In this document: in pieces, positions 45,568-55,860 of the stretch
How the letters are laid out: the number at the start of each line of letters is the position of its first letter
How positions within the stretch are numbered: the first letter of the stretch is position 1
Source of the DNA: Arachis hypogaea
Lineage: Eukaryota; Streptophyta; Magnoliopsida; Fabales; Fabaceae
DNA: 64,000 nt
Assembly (NCBI RefSeq): GCF_003086295.3
Contig: NC_092051.1
Span: 78,190,445 to 78,254,444 of the forward strand
Direction: 5' to 3'
Notes under the pieces: model-generated
What the model saw: the letters and a program-made list of their open reading frames with translations, nothing else
Told to the model about the DNA's origin: nothing
Databases searched by the model: none
Translations under genes and position numbers: made by a program

Positions 45568-46689
45568 ATGGCTCTCAAAGGGAAACAACACACTCCAAGA
45601 GGCAAGAAAGAGAGCGTTCCAAAACCACTTTGGAATCAAGGGAAGTTCTTATCTAAAGAACATTCAGACCATTATCTTAAAGTAATGGGTCTGAGATCAG
45701 TGATCCCGGAAGTTAGATTCGATCTGAAAGAAGACGAATATCCGGAGATCCAGGAGCAAATTCGAATCAGGAACTGGGAAGTCCTAGCTAATCCTGAAAC
45801 GAAAGTAGGAAGGAACATGGTCCAGGAGTTCTATGCTAATATGTGGCAGACTGACAAGCAAAGACTATCTGGAACTGCCTGCTACGAATTTCGGACCATG
45901 GTCAGGGGAAAAATTGTTCATACCACCCCTGATAAGATCAGAGAGATACTAAAGCTACCTCAGCTAAAGGATGATCCAGACTCCTTCAACAGAAGGATGA
46001 TGAGAGCAGACATTGGCCTGGATAAGATTCTAGAGGACATCTGTATCCCTGGAGCCAGGTGGACCACCAACACAAAGGGCGTCCCAAATCAACTCAAGAG
46101 GGAGGATCTCAAACCAGTTGCCAGAGGATGGCTGGACTTCATTGGGCGTTCTCTGTTGCCCACCAGCAACCGTTCTGAAGTCACAGTTAAAAGAGCAGTG
46201 ATGATTCATTGCATCATGATGGGAAAGGAAATGGAGGTTCATCAGCTGATTTCAACAGAGCTCTATAAGATTGCTAACAAAAATTCAAGAGAGGCCAGGT
46301 TGGCTTATCCAAGCGTGATTTCTCTGCTCTGCAAGGACGCTGGAGTCAAGATGGGAATAACTGAATATATCCTAATTGAAAAGTCAATCACCAAAGCATC
46401 AATGGAGAGACAACAAGCACAGGAGGAACATATCAAGAAGAGAGCACAGGAATTCCTCCCAGAGATTCCTCAAGCGGAATATTGGGAATATCTTGAGACG
46501 TCTGTCACCAAGATACAGGAAGCTATGGAGCAAATAATAAAACAACAGAAGGAACACAGTCAAATGCTGACCCATATGCTTAAAGAACAAGAGGAGCAGG
46601 GACGTGACTTAAGGGAACTGAAGCGCCAAAAATCTTCTGTGATACCAAGCCTCCCAAGGATCAGAGGAACCCCCATACCCCCAGAATAA
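45568..46689 (+). CDS. Extra 3' ORF of E2, intact (373 aa, putative plant transposon protein type)
   Basis: Sits between integrase and the 3' LTR, the env position of Athila-lineage elements. The start MALKGKQHTPRGKKESVPK is chosen because E1 (MAPKGKQ) and E3 (MAPKAEE) begin at the same place; the frame is open further upstream only by chance. The N-terminus is basic. Residues about 30-230 hold the conserved part (NMVQEFYANMWQTDKQ, DKIREILKLPQ, GARWTTNTKG, LKPVARGWLDFIGRSLLP, NRSEVTVKRAVMIHCIM). Residues about 280-360 look like a coiled coil (ETSVTKIQEAMEQIIKQQKE, QEEQGRDLRELKRQK). It has no signal peptide, membrane helix or catalytic motif I recognise, so it is not an envelope protein by sequence. 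Nuclear or RNA-binding roles are only guesses. It is the only undamaged long ORF of the element. Confidence 0.88.
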   Translation: MALKGKQHTPRGKKESVPKPLWNQGKFLSKEHSDHYLKVMGLRSVIPEVRFDLKEDEYPEIQEQIRIRNWEVLANPETKVGRNMVQEFYANMWQTDKQRLSGTACYEFRTMVRGKIVHTTPDKIREILKLPQLKDDPDSFNRRMMRADIGLDKILEDICIPGARWTTNTKGVPNQLKREDLKPVARGWLDFIGRSLLPTSNRSEVTVKRAVMIHCIMMGKEMEVHQLISTELYKIANKNSREARLAYPSVISLLCKDAGVKMGITEYILIEKSITKASMERQQAQEEHIKKRAQEFLPEIPQAEYWEYLETSVTKIQEAMEQIIKQQKEHSQMLTHMLKEQEEQGRDLRELKRQKSSVIPSLPRIRGTPIPPE

Positions 46690-47727
46690 AGGTTGTTAAT
46701 TTCCAATTTCTGCCTTAACTCTGTGACAGTGTCCTTATAAAAGTACCTTAGAAGTCATATAGTAGTAATTAGTATCTATTTTGATTTTATCTCCAATTAA
46801 GCTATAGTTTATTTTTCTCATCATCATTAAACATGAATAAAATAGTAGATCTTTTGAATAAGAAGCAATAAAATTTCGAGTTTAAATAAAACAAATTCTA
46901 ATTGGTTAAATGTGGTGGCAATGCTTTCTGTCTTCTGAATGAATGCTTGAACAGTGCATATGTCTTTTGAATTTGTTGTTTAAGACTGTTAAATATGTTG
47001 GCTCTTGAAAGAATAATGAACATGAGACATGTTATTGATAATCTGAAAAATCATAAAAATGATTCTTGAAGCAAGAAAAAGCAGCAAAGAATAAAGCTTG
47101 CAGAAAAAAAAAAAAAAGCAAGCAGAAAAAGCCAATAACCCTTAAAACCAAAAGGCAAGGGCAATTAAAAAGGATCCCAAGGCTTTGAGCATCAGTGGAT
47201 AGGAGGGCCTAAAGGACTGAAATCCTGGTCTAAGCGGCTAAACCAAGCTGTCCCTAACCATGTGCTTGTGGCGTGCAGGTGTCAAGTGAAAACTTGAGAC
47301 TGAGCGGTTAAAGTCAAGGTCCAAAGCAAAAAGAAGAGTGTGCTTAAGAACTCTGGACACCTCTAATTGGGGACTTTAGCAAAGCTGAGTCACAATCTGA
47401 AAAGGTTCACCCAGTTATGTGTCTGTGGCATTTATGTATCCGGTAGTAATACTGGAAAACAAAGTGCTTAGGGCCACGGCCAAGACTCATAAAGAAGCTG
47501 TGTTCAAGAATCATCACACTGAACTAAGAGAATCAATAACACTATCTGAATTCTGAGTTCCTATAGATGCCAATCACTCTGAGCTTCAATGGATAAAGTG
47601 AGATGCCAAAACTGTTCAGAAGCAAAAAGCTACTAGTCCCGCTCATCTAATTAGAATCTGAGCTTCAATCAAAAACTCTGAGATATTATTGCTTCTCAAC
47701 CTATTAGTCTTCTATTTTATTTGTCTA
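46690..47727 (+). other. 3' untranslated region of E2
   Basis: Noncoding. 46910-47727 is collinear with E1 and, in reverse, with E3. Hairpins TCAAGT-GAAA-ACTTGA (47282-47297, GAAA tetraloop) and CCGGT-AGTAAT-ACTGG (47440-47455) are conserved with stem changes. Confidence 0.78.
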
Positions 47728-47765
47728 GTTGCTTGAGGACAAGCAACAGTTTAAGTTTGGTGTTG
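47728..47765 (+). other. Hairpin plus priming box at the E2 3' LTR
   Basis: GTTGCTTG-AGGA-CAAGCAAC (47728-47747), 5 nt, AAGTTTGGTGT (47753-47763), then the LTR at 47766. The outer stem pair differs from the internal copy (G-C against T-A), again compensated. Confidence 0.78.
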
Positions 47766-49318
47766 TGATGAGCGGATATTTTATACGCTTTTTGGGGATA
47801 ATTTCATATAGTTTAGAGTATGTTTTAGTTAGTTTTTAGTCTATTTCTAGTAGTTTTTAGGAAAAATTCATATTTCTGGACTTTACTATGAGTTGTGTGT
47901 TTTTCTGTAATTTCAGGTATTTTTCTGGCTGAAATTGAAGGAGCTGAGCAAAAATCTGATTCAGGCTGAAAAAGGACTGCTAATGCTGTTGGATTCTGAC
48001 TTCCCTGCACTCAAATTGGATTTTATGGAGCTACAGAACTCGAAATGGCATGCTTTTAATTGCATTGGAAAGTAGACATCCAGGGCTTTCCAGCAATATA
48101 TAATAGTCCATACTTTGCACAAGGATAGATGACGTAAACTGGCGTTCAACGCCAGTCCTCTGCCCAATTCTGGCGTCCAGCGCCAGAAAAGGATAAAAAA
48201 CTGGAGTTGAACGCCCAAACTGGCACAAAAACTTGCGTTCAACTCCACAAATGGCATTTGCACGTGAATTGCTTAAAGTCTCAGCCCCAGCACACACCAA
48301 GTGGGCCCCAGCACACCAAGTGGGCCCCAGAAGTGGATCTCTGCATCATCCATCATAGTCCACTCATATTTTGTAACCCTAGGCTACTGGTTTAGTATTT
48401 AAACAACTTTTAGAGACTTATTTTGTATCTCATGACATTTCAGATCTAAACTTTGTATTCTCTGACGGCATGACTCTCTAAACCCCATTGTTGGGGGTGA
48501 GGAGCTCTGCTGTGTCTCGATGAATTAATGCAAGTATTTCTGTTTTCTATTCAAACACACTTGTTCCTATCTAAGATGTTCATTCGCGCTTAACTGTGAT
48601 GAAGGTGATGATCAGTGACATTCATCACCTTCCTCAACCCATGAACGTGTGCCTGACAACCACCTCCGTTCTATATCCGATTGAATGAGTATCTCTGAGA
48701 TCTCTTAATCAGAATCTCCGTGGTATAAGATAGAACTGATGGTAGCATTCATGAGAATCCGGAAAGTCTAAACCTTGTCTGTGGTATTCCGAGTAGGATT
48801 CAAGGATTGAATGACTGTGATGAGCTTCAAACTCCTGAAGGAGGGGCGTTAGTGACAGACGCAAAAGGATAGTAAATCCTATTCCAACCGGATCGAGAAC
48901 CAACCGGTGATTAGCCGTGCTGTGACAGAGCGCGTGAGCGTAGTTTTCACTGGAAGGTAGCCATTGACAACGGTGATCCACCAACACACAGCTTGCCATA
49001 GGAGGACATGCGTGCGTGAATCAGAAGACAGAGGAAAGCAGAGATTCAGAAGACAAAGCATCTCCAAAACTCCAACATATTCTCCATTACTGCATAACAA
49101 GTAACCTTTAATTTATGCTCTCTCAGTCATTCACAATTCAACTAATAAACATAATTGACTTCCTGACTAAGATTTACAAGATAACCATAGATTGCTTCAA
49201 ACCAACAATCTCCGTGGGATTCGACCCTTACTCACGTAAGGTATTACTTGGACGACCCAGTGCACTTGCTGGTTAGTGGTACGCGTTGTGAAAAGTGTGA
49301 TTCACAATTCGTGCACCA
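47766..49318 (+). repeat. 3' LTR of E2 (1,553 bp)
   Basis: Same as 36795-38355 except about 18 substitutions and an 8-bp deletion of one ATGGAAGG unit near 48958. Palindromic words at 48140-48250. Confidence 0.96.
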
Positions 49319-50236
49319 GGCACGCGTTCATAGAATTGAGAATAATGATGAGTGTCACGGATCATATCATTCTCCAGATTTAAGTACGAGTGAGTATCTT
49401 AGAATAGAATCAAGCATGATTGAATAGAAACACAGTAGTAATTGCATTAATTCATGAAGAACAGTAGAGCTCCACACCTTAATCTATGGGGTGTAGAAAC
49501 TCCACCGTAGAAAATACATAAGTGAAAATAGTCTAGGCATGGCCATGTGGCCAGCCTCTAAGTCCAAGTCTCATATCTAAAAATGATCAAAAGATGGTAA
49601 AGTCTATCTCTAAAAGTAGTTTTTATACTAAACTAGTAACCTAGGTTTACAGAAAATGAATAACTAAGTGCAGATAGTGCAGAAATCCACTTCAAGGGCC
49701 CACTTGGTATGTGCTTGGGCTGAGCATTGAGCTTTACACGTGCATAGGCTGTTCTTGGAGTTAAATGCCAGCTTGGGTGCCAGTTTGGGCGTTTAACTCC
49801 AATTCTGGTGCCAGTTTGGGCGTTTTATGCCAGGAAGTTTTAGGCTGGCTTTGAGCGCTAGTTTGGGCAATCAAATCTCGGGCAAAGCATGGACTATTAT
49901 ATATTGCTGGAAAGGCCAGGATGTCTACCTTCCAACGCAATTTAGAAAGCGGTAATTGGGCCTCTGTAGCTCAAGAAAATTCACTTCGAGTGCAGGAGGG
50001 TCAGAATCTAACAGCATCTGCAGTCCTTTTTCAACCTCTGAATCAGATTTTTGCTCAGGTCCCTCAATTTCAGCCAAGAAAATACCTGAAATTATAGAAA
50101 AATACACAAACTCACAGTAAAGTCCAGAAATGTGATTTTTGAATAAAAATTAATAAAAATATAATAAAAAGTAACTAAAACATCTAAAAACTATGTAAAA
50201 ACAATGCCAAAAAGGGTATAAATTATCTGCTCATCA
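49319..50236 (-). repeat. E3 5' LTR, second part (U3 side)
   Basis: After the second copy of the ggcac duplication (49319-49323) the E3 LTR resumes with GCGTTCATAGAATTGAG and runs to its start at 50236. It gives the unoccupied version of the E4 target (CTTAGAATAGAATCAAGCA near 49396). TATAAAAA box on the minus strand at 49620-49627; palindromic words 49760-49860. Confidence 0.93.
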
Positions 50237-50338
50237 TGCACGCACAAGCTGTGCTAGCACTGCAAACAGAAAGCCCTTCCCTTCCTGTGCGTGCACACAG
50301 GTTAAAATTTTCACAGGGTTGTGCGTGCGCACTAACGT
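50237..50338. repeat. T2: right segment
   Basis: Short stretch with GTGCGTGCGCAC-type words, resuming the T2 sequence broken at 19747. It ends where a family-2 LTR begins. Confidence 0.5.
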
Positions 50339-51470
50339 TGCGGAAATTGGCGGATTAAGAAATTAATATAAGAGATACGTTGCAGGTACAGTTCTTAACC
50401 AACAAAAATCCGCTTATCAATTTAGAAGGTTTGTCACAAAATTAAAATTAAAATACTGAGAGTATGAATCCCAGGTCGTCTCCCAACGAGTTGCAGAAAG
50501 ATGTGCTATTTTATTAATCAGATGTTTTCCAAAATGGTTTTGAGTTTGATAAACAGGAAATTAAATCAGAGAATTTATGTAATTTAAATAAGAATCTTGA
50601 CCAGGAGTAGATTAATCGGAAGTTCTATCCTTGTTGGAGTTCTCCCAAGATTAATTGATAATTGAAGGTTGTTCTGTTCAGTTATCCTTTACTAGGTAGA
50701 GGAAAGTCAAGTAAGTTGGAAGTCTACTTCTATTCACAAGTTCTAATCCTCTCCCTTGGGAAGGATTAGTGTCAGTGACTAGAGAGCCATCCAACAATAA
50801 ACCCAATTACAATTTCACTCTTGAGCATTCCAACTCAAGGTTCTCCTTTCAATCAACTCCCAATCAAGTTAGAAAACTACTCGCTCATTATGAATGTAAA
50901 CTTCACAAAATAAGAAAGGGAAATAAAGGAAGACATGATAAATAATAATCAAAAAGACCAATAAAAAAATAAAAATAGTTCTTGAATTATTAAATTCAAA
51001 AAATAATCCAATAGTAATTCTGAACAAATTAAGGATATGAAAGAGTAAGTGACAAGTAAGGAAAACAAACTAGAATGATGAAGTCTTGGTGGAGGTAATA
51101 ACTCTTCTCAATATCCCAATCCAAAAAGCAATAAAAACAAAATCCTAAGAACTATGAATGTGTAGAGAGAAAACCTAGAGGAGGAGTAAAGTCAGATCTA
51201 AAACAAAAAATTATGCTAAATGAATGTCTCCCCTGGTCTCTGCATGTTCCCTGGCTCTAATCTGCTTTTCTGGGCTGATAACTGGGTCAAAACATGGCCC
51301 AAAATTGCCCCCAGCGAATTCTGCAAATTCTGCAGATCGCACACGTCACGCGATCGTGTCATCCACGCGTTCGCGTCATCCAGCGTTTTGCCTTGCCACG
51401 CGTGCGCGTCGTCCACGCATTCGCGTCACTCATGCAGTTTCCAATCCATGCGTTCGCGTCAGGCGCTGAT
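50339..51470 (-). repeat. Truncated family-2 LTR (copy A)
   Basis: Shares with 51471-52956, in the same orientation, the block CAGGTCGTCTCCCAACGAGTTGCAG, TTATCCTTTACTAGGTAG-like sequence and the GCGATCGCGTC-type words (51340-51470). The U3 side is missing: the sequence stops at GCGCTGA where copy B starts. Most likely E6 inserted into this LTR and the remainder lies right of the window. Confidence 0.75.
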
Positions 51471-52956
51471 GCGAGCAGAAATTGGTGAATTAAAAATTAT
51501 TAGAATATATGTGTTGCAAGTATAGTTCTTAACTCGCCAGAAATCCACCGCTCAATTTAGAAAGGTGTCACAAAAAATTGAAATTTAAAATACTGGGAGT
51601 ATGAATCCCAGGTCGTCTCCCAACGAGTTGCAGGAAGGGATGCTAATTTATTAGTCAGATGTTTTCGAAAAGGTTTGAGTTGAGTAAACAGGAAATTAAA
51701 TTGATGAAATTGAATAATGTAAATAAAATCCTTGACTGGGAGTTGACTACATGGAAGCCCTATTCTTGATGGAACACTCTTAAGATTAATTGACAATTGA
51801 GAGTTATTTCGTTTAGTTATCCTTTACTAAGTAAGGGAAGGTAAAACAAGTTGGAATACTATTTTATCCACAAGTCCCAATCCACTCTTGGGAGGATTGG
51901 TGTCAGGAACTAGAGAGCAAACCAACAATAACCCAATTACAATCTTTCTCTTGAATCTTCCAACTCAAGGGTTCCTTTCAATCAACTCCCAATCAAGTTA
52001 GGAAACTACTCACTCATTGTAAAGGTAAAATTCATAGCATATGAAAAGGAATTAAAGAAAGACATTGTAAATAAAAATTAAAATAGTCAATTAAAAGTAA
52101 AAATGATCCTTGTATTATATAATCCTAAAAATATTCCAATGGTAAAATTAGGCAAAGCAAAGAACATGGAAGAGTAAGCCAAGTAAAGAAAACGAACTAG
52201 AATGACGAAGTCTTGATGAGGTAATAATTCTTCTCAATATCCCAATGCAAAAAGCTAGAGAAACTAAAATCCTAAGAACTATCAATGTCTACAGAGAAAA
52301 ACCTAGGGGAGGAGTAAAACTAGATCTGAAAACTAAAACTTGAGTAGAATGAATGTTGTCCCTAGTTTCTGCATGTTCTCTGGCTCTAGTCTGCTGTTCT
52401 GGGCCAAGAACTGGGTCAAAATAGGGTCCAAAATTGCCCCCAGTGAATCCTGCAGATTATGCAGATCGCGCATGTCACGCGATCGCGTCATCCATGCAGA
52501 CGCATCATTCGCGCTTTTCCTTGCCATGAGTTCGCGTTGTCCACGCCTCCGCGTCGCTCGTGCTTTTCCAGTCCGCGCAGTTGCGTGAGCCATACGGCCG
52601 CGTCGCTGCGATTTCTCCTCTTTCGCGCGGTCGCATGAGCCATGCGGCCGCGTCATTTCTCGCTGGCTATCTCCTCAATTTCTTGTGTTCCTTCCATTTT
52701 TGCTAGCTTCCTTTCTAATCTCCAACTCATCCATACCCTATAAAGCCTGAAACGCTTAACACACAGATCACGGCATCGAATGGAATAAAGGAGAATTAAA
52801 ATGCATAATTAAAAGTCTCTAGGAAGCAGTTTTCAATCATGTAATAATTTCAGGAAGGAAATATAAATGCATGCTAAATTAATGAATAAGTGGGTAAAGA
52901 TCATGATAAAACCACACAATTAAACACAATATAAACCATAAAATAGTGGTTTATCA
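51471..52956 (-). repeat. 3' LTR of E6 (1,486 bp)
   Basis: On the minus strand it starts TGATAAACCACTA at 52956 and ends ...TTTCTGCTCGCA at 51471. U3/R has a dense set of GCGATCGCG and GCGGCCGCG words (52460-52660). The ORFs at 52333-52656 are made by these words. Confidence 0.85.
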
Positions 52957-52993
52957 ACCTCCCCACACTTAAACATTAGCATGTCCTCATGCT
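52957..52993 (-). other. Hairpin plus polypurine tract at the E6 3' LTR
   Basis: Minus strand AGCATG-AGGA-CATGCT (52978-52993, perfect 6-bp stem), 6 nt, TAAGTGTGGGGAGGT (52957-52971), then the LTR start TGATAAACC. The tract is a proper polypurine tract. Confidence 0.8.
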
Positions 52994-54394
52994 TAATTGA
53001 AGGAGATAAAGTAAATAAGTATGAACATGCAGAAACTCATGCAATGCAATGCAATCCTATATATATGAATTCAAATATATGATTCCTGTCCACTTGATCA
53101 AAAGTAAATAAGCTCTTCAAAACAATTACAAATCAAATTCCACTAATTCTATTATTATACAGTAAGACAGATAAAAGTGCAAAAAGATAGCTCATGAAAG
53201 CAGGGAACATGGAAATTCAAGCATTGAACCCTCACTGATGATGTATGTATGCTCTAACCTCTCTAGTGTATAGCGTAATCACTCTATCCTTCTCTAATCT
53301 TGCTCTCTAACTTTTATTCTTCTCCTAACCAATCAACAACAGTTAATATACCAATGCAAACATCATAAGGTCTTTTCAAGGTTGTAATGGGGCCATGGTA
53401 GGTAGGGATACATGTATGGTCAAGTGAGCTTATAAATTGAATCTTTAATTAACCCAAGCTTCAACCCAACCTATATAACTTGCATAACCTTAGAATTCAT
53501 ACCTAGCTACCCAGAATTCCCCTTTTACATTCCATACTCATGTATCAACTTTTTATTTTAATTTTTATCATATGTGCATTGATCTTTGAATTCTCAATTC
53601 AGCATTGGGGTAATTTTTGTCCCCTTATTTATTTATTGATTTTTTTTAGACATAAAAATAAACATAGCTTATCAATGCACATAGATTTTTAATTCTTATA
53701 GTTTCACATGAGTAGGTATCCAAATTCCCATTAAATTATCATGACACATTCCCTTAATAACTTTTGTTCCCATAATTTCCCATATTTAACTAGCACACAC
53801 AATTCTATCTTAAGCTAACCAAAGATTCAATTTGGGATATACAATTGTTTTTCCGCTTAAGGCTAGTAATGTGGTGAAATATAGAACAAATGGGATTTAA
53901 AGGCTCAAAGTGGTTAACAAAGGTAATTGAAAAGGGTAGGCTTAATTTGGATAAGTGAGTTTAAACAAATAATGGCCTCAATCATATGCAAGCATATAAA
54001 TATAATAAATATTGGACATATAAGATAAAACAAAATATAGATTACAATCATAGAGAAGTAAACATACAAGAAAAAAATAATTATGGTTAAATAATGTAAC
54101 CATGCATAAAGGCTCAAATCTTCACAGGTTGTGTGTTCTTTGGCTCAAACATCATGTTCCAAATACAACTTCAAGCAAATTTATCATAAAAATGTGAAAA
54201 ATTAGTGAAATTTTGTTCCAAAGATAGAGTCTTAGAAGAAACTTATTGTCTTTTCAATCAAGTGGAGCATGCATGCAACTAACCTATTACTATGCAATTT
54301 ATCCTATTCTATAAAAGAAAGAAAATCTAACTAAATATCCTAATTTATTGGTGCTAGGGAAGAGAAATTACCTGCGGAAGTCAGGTACTGACCG
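52994..54394 (-). other. 3' untranslated region of E6
   Basis: AT-rich, noncoding, collinear in places with 22203-23715 of E4. No hairpin of the family-1 3' UTR type was found by eye. Confidence 0.65.
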
Positions 54395-54432
54395 ACCTCC
54401 CCATACTTAAGGCTTTGCACCGTCCTCGGTGC
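54395..54432 (-). other. Internal hairpin plus polypurine tract overlapping the stop of the E6 extra ORF
   Basis: Minus strand GCACCG-AGGA-CGGTGC (54417-54432, perfect 6-bp stem), 7 nt, TAAGTATGGGGAGGT (54395-54409). The hairpin encodes GTEDGA and the TAA of the tract is the ORF stop. Confidence 0.78.
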
Positions 54433-55282
54433 CATCTGTCAGGAACAGGGGTGGGCTGGTAGCAGTATCTCCACAGTCGGGACCATCATGGCTCCCTGTG
54501 TTGGTAAAAGAAGTGGAGTCCGGGGTGTCTGAGTCCTTGAAGTGTCCCTTGAGTAGCTCCTTGAGGTGTTTGAATTGGCGCTCGTTACGGCGCTCTCTTA
54601 ACTTCGCTTTCTGTTCTTGCCGATCCAACCTTTTGATTATCTGCTGGAGCAGTTCATCTATTGTAGGTGCTTGTGGTGCTGAAGAAGGAATATCTTCAAC
54701 CGGTACAGTAGGAAGGCTTGTAGTGGCTGCTGAAAGTCGGAGGTATTTCCCATTAGGGACATACTGATCATCCCGTGGAAGCATGGCTTTGGTGTCTCCA
54801 TCTCTGTAGAAAACTCCGGCTGCTGAGACAAGATCTGAGACCAAGGCGGGAAAAGGTAAGTTGCCTGCAATTTGTACGTGTCCCATGGCATTCTGGATAT
54901 GTCTTGGTAGATTCAGAGGCTGGTTTGTAAGGATGCACCATAGTTGAACGGCCATGTCTGCAGTGAAGGAGGACTTGTGAGTGCTCAGAAAGACGTAATG
55001 GGACATGATCTGTGCCCATACGCGAGCCTCTAAGTTGAGTGCTGAAGCTGATATTCCCTTAGGGCGGGTACGATGGTATCCGTAGATCCAACGGCTGCCA
55101 GGTAGTGTGATAACTCTGAGAACAGCTTCCCAGTCAAATTGGTACATCTGGCGCTTGAGTGCGGCTTCTTGAAAGGCATCCAATCCTTCTGGAATAGGGG
55201 GAAGACTCAAAGCTTGTTGAATAGCCTCTTCTGTAATGGGGACTTGCTTCTGACGGACAAAGACAGACCGCAAGGTAGGCAG

Positions 55283-55860
55283 CACTACAAGAAAACACGT
55301 CTTTTGCCACGCTTTTAAAGCGTAGCGAAAAGCTGAAAAAAACGTGGCGATAGCTTTTCGCCACGCTTTTTGAGCTATCGCCACGCTTTCGAAAGGGTCG
55401 CCTATCAAAGGGTGGCGGTTGCTCTATCGCCACGCTTTTTGCAGTCTATTGCCACGCTTTTTGTTTGCCACGCTTTTTTACAAACGGCCACTTGTAAAAG
55501 CGTGGCTATAGGTGGGAAATACGGCAACGCTTTTAAAGCGTGGCGATAGGCAGAGATATGGCCACGCTGTAAAAGCGTGGCGATAGGGTAGATCTGGCCA
55601 CGCTTTTCAAGCGTGACAGTAGACCAGATATGGCCACGCTGTAAAAGCGTGGCGATAGGGTAGATCTGGCCACGCTTTTTAAGCGTGACAGTAGACCAAA
55701 TATGGCCACGCTTTTAAAGCGTGGCGAAAGCGTGGTAGAGGAGATTTGGCCACGCTTGAAAAACGTGGCGAAAAAGCTTAGATACAGCCACGCTTTCTAA
55801 GCGTGGCAATAGACAGAGATATGGCCATATGGCCACGTTTTTAAAGCGTGGCGAAAAAGA
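55283..55860. repeat. CACTA left subterminal palindrome array
   Basis: About 20 half-sites (GCCACGCTTTT) or full GCCACGCTTTTAAAGCGTGGC words in 580 bp, in both orientations. In En/Spm such subterminal repeats bind the element-encoded TNPA-type protein (family knowledge). The first part of the minus-strand ORF entering at 55408 is transposon-derived. Confidence 0.92.

Larger units (their letters stand above)
36795..49318 (+). mobile_element. E2: nearly complete family-1 (FIDEL-like) Ty3/gypsy retrotransposon, 12.5 kb
   Basis: LTRs 36795-38355 and 47766-49318 flank a primer site, gag-pro-pol, a spacer, the extra ORF, a 3' UTR and a priming cassette. Exact target duplication ggcac at 36790-36794 and 49319-49323. 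The LTRs differ by about 18 substitutions by eye plus one 8-bp deletion (near 48958), roughly 99% identity, so insertion is recent. The coding region has only two premature stops and one 1-base deletion. The structure fits Athila-lineage elements; the FIDEL label is from memory of the LTR start. Confidence 0.96.
19748..50236 (-). mobile_element. E3: pol-less family-1 retrotransposon, carrying E4 and E2
   Basis: Minus-strand element. Its 3' LTR is 19748-20594 plus 27830-28654 (split by E4). Its internal region is 28655-36034. Its 5' LTR is 36035-36794 plus 49324-50236 (split by E2). Rejoined LTRs are about 1,672 and 1,673 bp. The order on the minus strand is primer site, gag, protease remnant, palindrome spacer, extra ORF, 3' UTR. 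RT, RNase H and integrase are absent. Flanking 5-mers tgtgc (19743-19747) and tgcac (50237-50241) would both derive from tgcgc by one CpG-type transition each. Confidence 0.9.

Noticed and set aside
50339..52956. Two same-orientation LTRs side by side as one element with tandem LTRs
   Set aside because: Copy A lacks its U3 side and copy B starts within it; simpler as E6 inserted into an older LTR, though the far junction is outside the window.
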